Shown piece by piece: positions 15,106-23,993 of a stretch of DNA of 64,000 bases; the stretch's first letter is position 1; each line of letters starts with the position of its first letter. Location: assembly GCA_963695375.1 (NCBI GenBank), contig OY968767.1:2294001-2358000 (forward strand), in the 5' to 3' direction. The notes under the pieces were generated by a model. That model did not search any database. It was not told the origin of the DNA and saw only the letters and a program-made list of their open reading frames with translations. Made by a program: the position numbers and the translations under genes. This stretch comes from JACCVL01 sp963695375. GTDB lineage: Bacteria > Actinomycetota > Actinomycetes > Propionibacteriales > Nocardioidaceae.

Positions 15106-17900
15106 CCTCCCCGGCCGGACGGTATGCCCGGTTCCGGGCAGACCAGGACAATCCCGCCTTCGCGGAGTTCCGCGGCCTGTACGACTTCACCCTCGACCCG
15201 TTCCAGGTCCGGGCCTGCCAGGCACTCGAGGACGGGCACGGCGTCCTGGTCGCGGCGCCGACCGGGTCGGGCAAGACCCTCGTCGGGGAGTTCGCCGTGC
15301 ACCTCGCGCTGCGGCAGGGCCAGAAGTGCTTCTACACCACCCCGATCAAGGCCCTGTCCAACCAGAAGTACGCCGACCTCGTCCGCCGCTACGGCCCGGA
15401 GCGGGTCGGGCTGCTCACGGGGGACAACACCGTCAACGGCGAGGCGCCGGTCGTGGTGATGACCACCGAGGTGCTGCGGAACATGCTCTATGCCGGGTCC
15501 GCCACGCTGACCGGTCTCGGCCACGTGGTGATGGACGAGGTGCACTACCTCGCCGACCGGTTCCGCGGCGCGGTCTGGGAGGAGGTCATCATCCACCTGC
15601 CGGAGAGCGTCGCGGTCACGTCGCTGTCGGCGACCGTGTCCAACGCCGAGGAGTTCGGCGAGTGGCTGTCCGAGGTGCGAGGCGACACGGTCACCGTGGT
15701 GGAGGAGCGGCGTCCCGTCCCGCTGTTCCAGCACGTGCTGGTCGGCCGCCGGCTGCTGGACCTGTTCGAGGTTGATCACCCGGACCCGGCCGGCGGTGAG
15801 GTCCGGGTGAACCGAGAGCTGGAGCACGTCGCCCGTGACGACTGGCGGGCCGAGCGGACCGACCGGCGGCGCCGCGGGCACGGGCGGCCGTCGGCGCGTG
15901 GGCGCGGGGGACCGTCAGGACGTGGTGGCGCGCCGGCGCGGACCGGGCGCCGGCACTGGACGCCCACCCGGGTCGAGCTGGTCGAGCGGCTGGACGCCAA
16001 CGGGCTGCTGCCTGCCATCGTGTTCGTGTTCAGCCGGGCCGGGTGCGCGGCGGCGGTCGAGCAGGTCCTGGCCGGCGGCCTGCGGCTGACCAGCCCGGCG
16101 GAGCGCACCGAGATCCGGCAGGTCGTGCAGGACCGGTGCGGGCACCTGCCCGCCGACGACCTGCACGTGCTGGGCTACCACGAGTTCGTGGAGGGCCTCG
16201 CCCGTGGTGTGGCGGCGCATCACGCCGGCATGCTGCCCACCTTCAAGGAGGTGGTGGAGGAGCTGTTCACCCGCGGCCTGGTGCGGGTCGTGTTCGCGAC
16301 CGAGACGCTGGCACTCGGCATCAACATGCCCGCCCGGTCGGTGGTCATCGAGAAGCTGAGCAAGTGGAACGGCGAGACCCACGCCGACGTCACCCCGGGC
16401 GAGTACACCCAGCTGACCGGTCGCGCCGGCCGGCGCGGCATCGACGTCGAGGGACACGGTGTCGTGCTGTGGCAGCCGGGCCTCGACCCCGGAGCCGTCG
16501 CCGGGCTCGCCTCCACCCGGACCTACCCGCTGCGGTCCAGCTTCCGACCCTCGTACAACATGGCGGTGAACCTGGTCCGGCAGGTGGGGCGACGGCCGGC
16601 CCGCGAGCTGCTCGAGCAGTCCTTCGCCCAGTTCCAGGCCGATCGCGCGGTCGTGGGGCTGGCCCGGCAGGTGCAGCGCAGCGACGAAGCACTCGCCGGC
16701 TACGCCGAGGCGGCCCACTGCGACCGAGGGGACTTCCTCGAGTACGCCCGGTTGCGCCGGGCGCTCGGTGAGCGTGAGCAGCAGCTCGCCAAGCGGCGCC
16801 GCTCCGTTCGCCGGGAGGAGGTGGTGGAGTCGCTGGAGCAGCTCCGTCCCGGTGACGTGATCTGGGTCCCAGCCGGTCGCTGGGCCGGTCCCGCGGTGGT
16901 GGTCGACCCCGGGATGCGGTCAGACCGGGACGGGCCGCGGCCGATGGTGCTCACCGTGGGGCGGCACGCCCGCCGGCTCTCGCTCTCGGACTTCGACGTG
17001 CCGGTGGCGGCGGCTTCTCGGATGCGGCTGCCCCGGTCCTTCAACGCGCGGAACCCGCAGTCCCGACGGGACCTGGCCTCCTCGCTCCGACTCGCCATCG
17101 CCGACCTGCCGGAGCCGGGCCGCGCGGGCCCGGCCGCCCCGAGCCGGCGGGACGATCCCGCGGCAAGCGACGGCGAGCTCCGGCGGCTCCGTGCCGACCT
17201 GGAGTCACACCCCTGCCATCGCTGTCCCGACCGCGAGGAGCACGCCCGCTGGGCCGGCCGCTGGGACAAGCTCGAGCGGGACGCAGCCGGCCTGCGCCGC
17301 CGGATCGAGCAGCGGACCAACACCATCGCCCGGCGGTTCGACCGCGTTTGTGAGGTTCTCGACCGGCTCGGCTACCTCGACGGGGACCAGGTGACCGCGG
17401 CCGGCGGCCGGCTGGCCCGGCTCTACACCGAGCTGGACCTGCTCGCGGCCGAGCTGCTGCGGTCAGGAGCATGGAACGGCCTGGACCCCGCCGAGCTCGC
17501 CGCGGCGCTGTCCACGCTGACCTTCGAGGCGCGCAACCCCGAGGACGCCGACCCGCCGCGGCTGCCGCGGGGACGGGTGCGCGACGTCATCGCCGGCACC
17601 GTCTCCGCCTGGGCCGAGCTGGACCGGCTGGAGCGCGAGCACCGCCTGGACGGTCCCCGCCGACCCGACGCCGGCTTCGCCTGGGCGGCCTGGCGCTGGG
17701 CGTCCGGTGCGGCCCTCGACGACGTCCTGGCCGAGGCCGATCTCGCGGCCGGCGACTTCGTCCGCAACGTCAAGCAGCTGGTCGACCTGACCGACCAGGT
17801 CGCCGTCGCCGCCGGACCCGGCCCGCTCCGGGACACCGCGCGGGCATCCCTGGCCGGCCTGCGCCGTGGGGTGGTGGCCTACTCCTCGGTCGCGTCCTGA
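15102..17900 (+). CDS. helY: Ski2-like DEVH-box helicase (HelY-type)
   Basis: Large ATP-dependent RNA/DNA helicase, 932 residues, of the Ski2/Mtr4 type. Helicase domain 1 has Walker A AAPTGSGKT (51-59), motif II DEVH (145-148) and motif III SLSATVSN. Domain 2 has ARGVAAHHAGMLP and the QLTGRAGRRGID motif VI. An Arg/Gly-rich insert lies between them (about 245-285). A ratchet region and a DSHCT-type C-terminal domain (about 740-932) complete the protein. The order tatC-kinase-helY supports the name. Function in actinobacteria is thought to be RNA turnover, but this is inference from homologues. It converges on the exonuclease gene with only 7 bp between stops. Confidence 0.9.
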   Translation: MTSPAGRYARFRADQDNPAFAEFRGLYDFTLDPFQVRACQALEDGHGVLVAAPTGSGKTLVGEFAVHLALRQGQKCFYTTPIKALSNQKYADLVRRYGPERVGLLTGDNTVNGEAPVVVMTTEVLRNMLYAGSATLTGLGHVVMDEVHYLADRFRGAVWEEVIIHLPESVAVTSLSATVSNAEEFGEWLSEVRGDTVTVVEERRPVPLFQHVLVGRRLLDLFEVDHPDPAGGEVRVNRELEHVARDDWRAERTDRRRRGHGRPSARGRGGPSGRGGAPARTGRRHWTPTRVELVERLDANGLLPAIVFVFSRAGCAAAVEQVLAGGLRLTSPAERTEIRQVVQDRCGHLPADDLHVLGYHEFVEGLARGVAAHHAGMLPTFKEVVEELFTRGLVRVVFATETLALGINMPARSVVIEKLSKWNGETHADVTPGEYTQLTGRAGRRGIDVEGHGVVLWQPGLDPGAVAGLASTRTYPLRSSFRPSYNMAVNLVRQVGRRPARELLEQSFAQFQADRAVVGLARQVQRSDEALAGYAEAAHCDRGDFLEYARLRRALGEREQQLAKRRRSVRREEVVESLEQLRPGDVIWVPAGRWAGPAVVVDPGMRSDRDGPRPMVLTVGRHARRLSLSDFDVPVAAASRMRLPRSFNARNPQSRRDLASSLRLAIADLPEPGRAGPAAPSRRDDPAASDGELRRLRADLESHPCHRCPDREEHARWAGRWDKLERDAAGLRRRIEQRTNTIARRFDRVCEVLDRLGYLDGDQVTAAGGRLARLYTELDLLAAELLRSGAWNGLDPAELAAALSTLTFEARNPEDADPPRLPRGRVRDVIAGTVSAWAELDRLEREHRLDGPRRPDAGFAWAAWRWASGAALDDVLAEADLAAGDFVRNVKQLVDLTDQVAVAAGPGPLRDTARASLAGLRRGVVAYSSVAS

Positions 17901-17907
17901 CCGACCC

Positions 17908-18846
17908 TCATCCCGCCCGCAGCGGAGCGAGGGCCGCGGCGGCTCGGTCGGCGCTGCCGCCGAGTCCCCACCGCTCCCGGTGGGCGGCCCATGCCTGCTC
18001 GGCCGCGTCGTCCCAGCCGCGGAGGGACAGCTCGGCGCCGGCGAGGTCGAGGTCGCGGACGACCGAGACGACACGCGGAGCGACCGCCAGATAGTCGCCG
18101 GCGGCGGCCAGCCGCGGCCCCTGCTTCGCCGCCGGGGGGTGCCCGGCCGCGGCGGCGCGCAGGATGCCGGCCAGCGAGCCGTGTGCGGCCAACAGCGCCG
18201 CGGCTGTCTTCGCGCCGATCCCGGTCACCCCTGGCAGCCCGTCGGACGGGTCACCCCGCAGCACCGCGTAGTCGACGTACTGCGCGGGCTCGACGCCGTG
18301 TCGCGCACGGACCTCGGCGGCGTCGAGGATCTCGAGCCTGCCCACGCCGCGAGCGGTGTAGAGCACCCGGATCGGCCGTTCGTCGTCCACCAGCTGGATC
18401 AGGTCCCGGTCCCCGGTGACCACGTCGACCGGCTGGTCGGCCTGGGTGGCGACCGAGCCGATCACGTCGTCGGCCTCGTGCTCGGCCACGCCCAGCACCG
18501 GCACCCCGAGCAGGGCGAGCGTCTCGGCGATCAGCGGCACCTGCACGCTGAGCGGGTCCGGCACCACCTCCTCGTCCGGGTCGGTGGCCACCTCCTCCGC
18601 GACCCGGTGCGCCTTGTACGACGCCAGCAGCCGGACCCGCCAGGCCGGTCGCCAGTCGTCGTCCCAGCAGGCGACGACCGACCCGGGGGAGTGGTCCCCG
18701 ACGAGCCGCGCGATGAAGTCCAGCAGCCCGCGGACGGCGTTGACCGGGGTGCCGTCGGGTGCCCGGACCGAGTCGGGCACGCCGAAGTAGGCGCGGAAGT
18801 ACAGCGAGGCGGTGTCGAGCAACATCAGCGCAGGCCGGTCGGTCAC
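17908..18846 (-). CDS. 5'-3' exonuclease (flap endonuclease-like)
   Basis: Stand-alone homologue of the 5'-nuclease domain of DNA polymerase I, 312 residues. The PIN-like nuclease core has metal-binding Asp residues in LMLLDTASLYFRAYFG and EHEADDVIG and in VVTGDRDLIQLV. The helix-3-turn-helix DNA-binding motif is LRGDPSDGLPGVTGIGAKTA. The family removes RNA primers and 5' flaps. The GTG at 18846 was chosen because family sequence begins there; the frame continues upstream but overlaps the divergent M24 gene. It faces helY tail to tail. Confidence 0.92.
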   Translation of the reverse strand: MTDRPALMLLDTASLYFRAYFGVPDSVRAPDGTPVNAVRGLLDFIARLVGDHSPGSVVACWDDDWRPAWRVRLLASYKAHRVAEEVATDPDEEVVPDPLSVQVPLIAETLALLGVPVLGVAEHEADDVIGSVATQADQPVDVVTGDRDLIQLVDDERPIRVLYTARGVGRLEILDAAEVRARHGVEPAQYVDYAVLRGDPSDGLPGVTGIGAKTAAALLAAHGSLAGILRAAAAGHPPAAKQGPRLAAAGDYLAVAPRVVSVVRDLDLAGAELSLRGWDDAAEQAWAAHRERWGLGGSADRAAAALAPLRAG

Positions 18847-18863
18847 CGGGGCAGTCTCGCCGA

Positions 18864-18869
18864 TAGCCT
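18864..18869 (+). promoter_or_regulatory. Leaderless-type -10 box of the M24 peptidase gene
   Basis: TAGCCT ends 6 nt before the GTG at 18876, in the 29-bp gap between divergent genes. Confidence 0.45.
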
Positions 18870-18875
18870 GCGGCG

Positions 18876-20015
18876 GTGACCACCACCGAGCAGCCGGCAC
18901 CCGCGGAGGGTGAGCACGGCCAGCGCTTGCGCCGCGCCCAGGCCGAGGCTCGGCGGGCCGGTGTGGACGCACTGCTGGTGTCGCCCGGTCCCGACCTGGC
19001 CTACCTGACCGGCTACGACGCCGTGCCGCTGGAGCGGCTGACCTGTCTGGTGCTGCCCGCGGAGGGGGACCCGCGGCTGGTCGTCCCCGCGCTGGAGCGA
19101 CCGGCGGCGGCCGCGTCGCCGGCGGGCCGGCTGGGCATGGACCTGGTGACGTGGCAGGAGACCGACGACCCCTACGCGCTCACCGCCTCGCTGCTCCCGC
19201 GGGACGCGGCCTCGGTCGCGGTGGACGACCGGATGTGGGCGGTCAAGGCGCTGGCGCTGGCGAGCGCGGCGCCGCGAGCCCGACAGCTGCCCGCCGGCCC
19301 GGTGCTGCGGGAGCTGCGCATGCGCAAGACGGCGGCCGAGGTGGCGGCCCTTCGCGACGCGGGCGCTGCCATCGACCGGGTCCACACCCGGATGGCGGAG
19401 TGGTTGCGTCCCGGCCGCACCGAGCGGGAGGTGGCCCGCGACATCGGCGCGGCGATCGTCGCCGAGGGCCACCTGCGCGCCGACTTCGTGATCGTGGGGT
19501 CCGGCCCGAACGGCGCGTCTCCGCACGCCGAGCCGTCCGACCGGATGCTCGAACGGGGAGACCCGGTCGTGGTGGACATCGGCGGCACCACCCCGGCCGG
19601 GTACTGCTCCGACTCGACCCGCACCTACGTCGCCGGTGGTGAGCCGCCCGACGACTTCGCCGGTTACTACCCGGTGCTGCTGGCCGCTCAGCGGGCGCAG
19701 TGCGACTGGGTGCGACCGGGCGTCACGGCCGAGTCGGTCGACGCCGTGGGACGCGCGATCATCACCGACGCGGGCCACGGGGACCGGTTCCTGCACCGCA
19801 CCGGGCACGGCATCGGCCGGGAGACGCACGAGGAGCCGTACATCGTCAGCGGCAACACCCTCGTCCTGGAGGCGGGGATGGCGTTCTCGGTAGAGCCGGG
19901 GATCTACCAGGCCGGGCGGCACGGGGCCCGGATCGAGGACATCGTGGTGGTCACCGACGCCGGAGCCGAGCGGTTGAACCGCACGCCGCGCGAGCTGACC
20001 GTGCTGGCCGTCTGA
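18876..20015 (+). CDS. M24 family Xaa-Pro peptidase (prolidase-like)
   Basis: Cytoplasmic dinuclear-metal peptidase of 379 residues that cleaves X-Pro bonds. The N-terminal creatinase-like domain (about 20-150) is followed by the pita-bread catalytic domain. All five metal ligands can be seen: Asp in VVVDIGGTT, Asp in YCSDSTRTYV, His in FLHRTGHGIGRE, Glu in FSVEPGIY and Glu in GARIEDIVVV. The GTG at 18876 lies 6 nt after a -10 box. Its TGA overlaps the Lrp/AsnC ATG by one base, and a GNAT gene then follows, so the three form one unit for peptide or amino-acid metabolism. Confidence 0.93.
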   Translation: MTTTEQPAPAEGEHGQRLRRAQAEARRAGVDALLVSPGPDLAYLTGYDAVPLERLTCLVLPAEGDPRLVVPALERPAAAASPAGRLGMDLVTWQETDDPYALTASLLPRDAASVAVDDRMWAVKALALASAAPRARQLPAGPVLRELRMRKTAAEVAALRDAGAAIDRVHTRMAEWLRPGRTEREVARDIGAAIVAEGHLRADFVIVGSGPNGASPHAEPSDRMLERGDPVVVDIGGTTPAGYCSDSTRTYVAGGEPPDDFAGYYPVLLAAQRAQCDWVRPGVTAESVDAVGRAIITDAGHGDRFLHRTGHGIGRETHEEPYIVSGNTLVLEAGMAFSVEPGIYQAGRHGARIEDIVVVTDAGAERLNRTPRELTVLAV

Positions 20016-20482
20016 TGGCCGCTGCGGAGGGCCTGGACCAGGTGGACCGGCGGATCGTGGCGCTGCTGGCGGCCGACGGCCGGTCCTCGTTCACCGACCT
20101 CGGGCGCGAGACCGGGCTGTCCACGTCCGCGGTGCACCAGCGGGTGAAGCGGCTGGAGCAGCGCGGCGTGATCAGCGGCTACAGCGCCCGGGTCGACCAC
20201 GAGCGGCTCGGGCAGGGGCTGACCGCCTTCATCTCGATCCGGCCGATCGACCCGAGCCAGCCGGACGACTCGCCGGAGCGGCTGGCCGGCCTGGCAGAGA
20301 TCACCTCCTGTTACTCCGTCGCCGGCGACTTCAGCTACCTGCTGCAGGTCCGGGTGGAAGGGCCCACCGACCTGGAGGACCTGCTCGCGCGGATCCGCAC
20401 CGCGGCGAACGTGTCCACGCGCACCACGATCGTGCTGTCGACGCCGTACGAGAACCGCCCGCCCGCGGCGCCGGCGACGTGA
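20015..20482 (+). CDS. Lrp/AsnC family transcription regulator
   Basis: Feast/famine regulator of 155 residues. The N-terminal HTH (about 8-57) has DQVDRRIVALLAADGRSSF and LGRETGLSTSAVHQRVKRLE. The C-terminal RAM ligand-binding domain (about 65-145) has the expected alternation of strands and helices with the GDFSYLLQVRV strand. ATG at 20015 shares a base with the M24 stop (TGATG), and the stop overlaps the GNAT start by 4 bp. Lrp proteins sense amino acids. A lysine-degradation cluster lies 4 kb downstream, so lysine or a lysine product is a plausible ligand, but nothing in the sequence proves it. Confidence 0.93.
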   Translation: MAAAEGLDQVDRRIVALLAADGRSSFTDLGRETGLSTSAVHQRVKRLEQRGVISGYSARVDHERLGQGLTAFISIRPIDPSQPDDSPERLAGLAEITSCYSVAGDFSYLLQVRVEGPTDLEDLLARIRTAANVSTRTTIVLSTPYENRPPAAPAT

Positions 20483-21084
20483 CCGACGAGGTGCGGGCCG
20501 AGGTCGACCGGGTGCTGAGCCTGGACGACGCCGGGGTGGACGCCGTGCACCGGCTGATCCACACCCTGGTCCTCGAGGGGGCCGCGTTGGGCTGGCTGGA
20601 GCCACCCACCCGCACCGACGTGGCGCGGCTGGTCCGCAAGGTGCTCGGCGCGTCCGCGGACGGCGACGCCTGCCTGCTGCTGGCCCGTGTCGGCGGTGAG
20701 CCGGTCGGCTTCGGCTACTGGATGCGCCGGGAGATGGAGACCGAGGCGGTGCACGCCGACATCGTCCGGGTGGCGGTCGCGTCCGCTGCCCGCGGGCACG
20801 GTCTCGGTCGGCAACTGTTGGAGGCGATGATCGCCGCCGCCGAGGAGGCCGACATCGAGATCCTCACCCTCGACGTGCGGGGCAACAACCACGCGGCCAT
20901 CCACCTCTACGAGCGACTCGGCTTCCGCGAGTACGGCCGGATCCGGGACTTCATCGCGATCGGCGACGAGCGCTGGGACAACCTCTACCTGGCTCTGGAC
21001 CTGCGGGACGAGGGATCTGACGAGCTGGTCCGGCACGGTGACGCGCCGCGCGGACCCGGGTCATCCCGGTTGCGTCGCGGGTGA
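20479..21084 (+). CDS. GNAT family N-acetyltransferase
   Basis: Acetyl-CoA-dependent acetyltransferase of 201 residues. The acetyl-CoA loop is VASAARGHGLGRQLLEAMI (about 95-113). Motif B follows with LDVRGNNHAAIHLYERLGFR, the signature of typical small-molecule and amino-acid acetyltransferases. The C-terminal 20 residues are polar and likely disordered. GTG at 20479 overlaps the Lrp stop by 4 bp. The substrate cannot be read from the sequence. Being with a prolidase and an Lrp regulator suggests an amino acid or peptide. Confidence 0.88.
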   Translation: MTDEVRAEVDRVLSLDDAGVDAVHRLIHTLVLEGAALGWLEPPTRTDVARLVRKVLGASADGDACLLLARVGGEPVGFGYWMRREMETEAVHADIVRVAVASAARGHGLGRQLLEAMIAAAEEADIEILTLDVRGNNHAAIHLYERLGFREYGRIRDFIAIGDERWDNLYLALDLRDEGSDELVRHGDAPRGPGSSRLRRG

Positions 21085-21099
21085 GCCGCGGCTGACCGG

Positions 21100-22431
21100 C
21101 TACGGCAACGGGGCGAACGCGATGCCGCGGCGCGGCTCGCCGTCGAAGCGCTTGCTGTCCGAGACCACCCACAGCCCGTCGGCGGTCGAGAGCAGCTGCT
21201 TGCCGCCCTGGCGGGCCGGCTTGCGCGGGTTCCACGCCAGCGCCAGCCCGGTGGTCGGGTCGATGGCGCCGATGCCGAGTCGCTCGACCGCTCCGGGCGC
21301 GGTGTTGTCACCCACGCCGCCGGCGTTGTCGAGGTACTTGAAGTGCCCCTGCACGTAGACCGCGGCTCCCGTGACGGCCACCGACCAGATCGTGTCGCCG
21401 CCGGTGTAGTTCAGCCAGGTCGGCCGGTGCGGACGCATCTGCTGCGGAGTCACCGGCGTCTCGAACCGGGCCGCGGCGTCGCACACCGTCTCGCCCAGGT
21501 CACCGGGGGCGGAGATGTGCCCGGTGGCGACGAAGACGAAGTAGCCGCCGCCGGGGGAGAAGTCGACGTCGGTGAGGTAGGCCAGCCGGCGCGGCCTGGT
21601 CAGGTTGCAGGTCTTGGTGAACGGCTCGTAGTACCACGGCGACAGTGCCGCCTGCTGGTCCGAGCCGGCCGGCAGGTTGGCCATGAACGCCCGGGAGCGG
21701 GGCTGGCCGGCGACGGTGGTGAAGTTGCCGACCGCGACCAGCTTGGTGCCGTCCGGGCTGATCGCGAAGTTGTTGACGCTCAGCCCGCCGAAGGCGTTCG
21801 GGATCTTGTCGGCGATGCCGAGGTCGAGGTAGCCGGTGTCTTCTCCGGTCTCGGGGTCCAGCGCCATCAGCAGCTTGCCGGAGCTCCCGGCCACGACCAG
21901 CATCGGCCCGGCCGGCCCCTTGTACATGTGCAGGTCCATCACCCGCCCGTTGCGCAGCCGGGCGTTGAAGGCCTGGTCCACGCTGCCGTCGGCGTTCAGC
22001 TTCACCAGCCGCGGCCGCTGCACCCCGTCGACCATGCGGAACCTGCCGCCGACGTAGACCGAGTCGCCGTGCTTCTCGACCGCCCACACCTCGTTGTCGA
22101 AGCGTGGAGAGTCCGGGTCGACGGCGCCGGTGACCGCGTCGAAGACGACGAAGTTTCGTGCCGCGACGTTCCGCCTGTCTGCCGCGTCGTAGACGGTGCC
22201 GAAGGATCCGCCAGCGTACATCGTGCCGTCGAGGTGCGCGATCGCGTTGACGTACGGCCGGTCCTCGTAGCCGTCCGGCACCACCCGCGGCGTCCGGTTC
22301 GCTGGATCCTTGCTCACCACGGTCGAGTGCACGAGCTCCGAGGCAGAGACCGCCGGGAGTGCCCCGGCCGCAGCGGCCATAAGAGTCAGGGCGAGCGCGG
22401 CTGCGGTCCCGAGGCGGAGCCGGTCGGGCAT
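21100..22431 (-). CDS. Secreted repeat (delta-60/beta-propeller-like) protein
   Basis: Exported protein of 443 residues with a Sec signal (basic start, hydrophobic core LALTLMAAAAGALPAV, likely cut after VSA at about 30). The mature part is made of strand-rich repeats, each with Y-x-G-G-x-F (MYAGGSFGTV, VYVGGRFRMV, VYVQGHFKYL) and a RLVKLNADGSVDQAFN segment that matches the delta-60/DUF5122 pattern, so a beta-propeller is likely. The function is unknown; extracellular binding is possible. The ATG at 22431 begins the signal peptide. The upstream neighbour on the same strand is a close paralogue that carries a frameshift, and the two share a 338-bp nearly identical block. Its stop lies 15 bp beyond the convergent GNAT gene. 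Confidence 0.85.
   Translation of the reverse strand: MPDRLRLGTAAALALTLMAAAAGALPAVSASELVHSTVVSKDPANRTPRVVPDGYEDRPYVNAIAHLDGTMYAGGSFGTVYDAADRRNVAARNFVVFDAVTGAVDPDSPRFDNEVWAVEKHGDSVYVGGRFRMVDGVQRPRLVKLNADGSVDQAFNARLRNGRVMDLHMYKGPAGPMLVVAGSSGKLLMALDPETGEDTGYLDLGIADKIPNAFGGLSVNNFAISPDGTKLVAVGNFTTVAGQPRSRAFMANLPAGSDQQAALSPWYYEPFTKTCNLTRPRRLAYLTDVDFSPGGGYFVFVATGHISAPGDLGETVCDAAARFETPVTPQQMRPHRPTWLNYTGGDTIWSVAVTGAAVYVQGHFKYLDNAGGVGDNTAPGAVERLGIGAIDPTTGLALAWNPRKPARQGGKQLLSTADGLWVVSDSKRFDGEPRRGIAFAPLP
21680..22017 (-). repeat. Near-identical direct repeat, copy 1 (within repeat protein gene)
   Basis: This 338-bp stretch differs from the block at 23105-23442 at five positions by direct comparison, while flanking parts of the two genes are clearly more diverged. 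The distance between copies is 1,425 bp. Confidence 0.93.
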
Positions 22432-22514
22432 GTCGACCTCTCGGTGGCGGCGGTTTGCTGGCTCGTGGTCCGACCCTAACCCGCCGAGAGGTCCGTGCGG
22501 TGAGTTTCCGGCCC

Positions 22515-23856
22515 CTACAGCAGCGGCGCGAAGGCGATCCCGTGCCGCAGCTCGCCGTTGAACCGTCGGCTGTCCGAGGCCACCCACAGTCCGTCCGGCG
22601 TGGACAGCAGCTGCTTGCCGCCCTGTTGGGCCGGCTTGCCGGGGTTCCAGTCCAGCACCGCGCCGGTGGTCGGGTCGATGGCGCCGATGCCGAGTCGCTC
22701 CACGGCACCATCCACGGGGTTCGCGTCCCCGCCGCCCTCCACCCGCGGGTTGTTCAGGTACTGGAAGTGGCCCTGAACGTAGACCGCGCTCCCGGTGGCG
22801 ACCACCGACCAGATGGTGTCCCCGCCGGTGTACTGGATCCAGCTGGGCTCGGCCGGGTGCATGTCCTCCGGGGTGACCGGCGTGTCGAACCGGGCCGCGG
22901 CGTCGCACACCGTTCTGTCGAGGTCGCCCACGGCGGGGATGTGACCGGTCGGCGACGAAGACGAAGTAATCGCCGGTGGGGGCGAAGTCGACGTCGGTGA
23001 GGTAGGCCAGCCGGCGGGCCGTGGTGAGGCGGCAGGTCTCCTCGAACGGCTGGTAGTACCAGTCCGACAGCGTCGCCTGCTCGGTGGGCAACGCCGGCAG
23101 GTCGGCCATGAACGCCCGGGAGCGGGGCTGCCCGGCGACGGTGGTGAAGTTGCCCACCGCGACCAGCTTGGTGCCGTCCGGGCTGATCGCGAAGTTGTTG
23201 ACGCTCAGCCCGCCGAAGGCGTTCGGGATCTTGTCGGCGATGCCGAGGTCGAGGTAGCCGGTGTCGACTCCGGTGTCGGGGTCCAGCGCCATCAGCAGCT
23301 TGCCGGAGCTCCCGGCCACGACCAGCATCGGCCCGGCCGGCCCCTTGTACATGTGCAGGTCCATCACCCGCCCGTTGCGCAGCCGGGCGTTGAAGGCCTG
23401 GTCCACGCTGCCGTCGGCGTTCAGCTTCACCAGCCGCGGCCGACTGACCCCGTCCACGGTGCCGAAGGAGCCACCCACGTAGACCGAGTCGTCGTGGGTC
23501 TCGACCGCCCACACCTCGTCGTCGATGCTCGGCGAGTTCGTGGCCACTGCCCCGGTGACCGCGTCGAAGATGACGAAGTTGCTGACGTCGACGTTGGTCT
23601 TCGCCTTGGCGTCGTAGACGGTGCCGAACCGGCCGCCGGCGTACATCGTGTCGCCCAGCTTGGCGATCGCCTGGGCGGCGGGCCGGGCGGCGGACTCGTC
23701 GGCCACCAGGCGCGGCGTCTGGTTGGCCGGATCCTCGCTGACCACGGCCGGGTGCACGACCTCGGAGGCGGAGACCTGCCAGCCGGCGGCACCGGCGAGC
23801 AGGGAGGTGGCGAGGGCGACGGCGAGGCTCGGCGCGACGCGGCGGCGAGAGATCAT
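22515..23856 (-). pseudogene. Paralogous secreted repeat protein with a frameshift
   Basis: Second copy of the secreted repeat protein. The N-terminal part, from ATG 23856, has a signal peptide (SLAVALATSLLAGAAGWQVSA) and the same propeller repeats up to DYFVFVA. The frame then changes. The C-terminal part (DLDRTVCDAAARFDTPV to HGIAFAPLL) continues in another frame down to the stop at 22515. Compared with the intact copy there is one extra C at about 22950 (GGTCGGCG here, GGTGGCG there). Removing it would restore a protein of about 447 residues. It is either a recent pseudogene, a phase-variable allele or a base error. Without the shift back, the frame runs on into the downstream paralogue. 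Confidence 0.8.
23105..23442 (-). repeat. Near-identical direct repeat, copy 2 (within frameshifted paralogue)
   Basis: Partner of the 338-bp block at 21680-22017, with the same length, orientation and reading frame. Confidence 0.93.
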
Positions 23857-23913
23857 GCGGGGCCCCCAGGGTGACCGAAGTGTCTGGCTTGTGCCCCGAA
23901 TGTAGGCGGACGG

Positions 23914-23930
23914 CCCGGGAAACTCCCGGG
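23914..23930. other. CCCGGG hairpin between the repeat protein and kamA
   Basis: CCCGGG, a 5-nt spacer AAACT, then CCCGGG again; each arm is self-complementary, so a 6-bp stem can form on either strand. It lies 58 bp upstream of the repeat protein start and could be an operator or part of the terminator after kamA. The rest of 23857-23993 is relatively AT-rich and holds no gene. Confidence 0.3.
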
Positions 23931-23993
23931 AATCACCAACTTGCCGACAACTTTGACCGACGGTGACCAGCAGGTCGCGGATCGTGCCTCGGC

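Noticed and set aside
20479..21084. GNAT gene as beta-lysine acetyltransferase AblB, which pairs with KamA-type enzymes to make an osmolyte
   Set aside because: It is shorter than AblB, is coupled to an Lrp gene instead of kamA, and kamDE, kdd and kal point to breakdown of beta-lysine.
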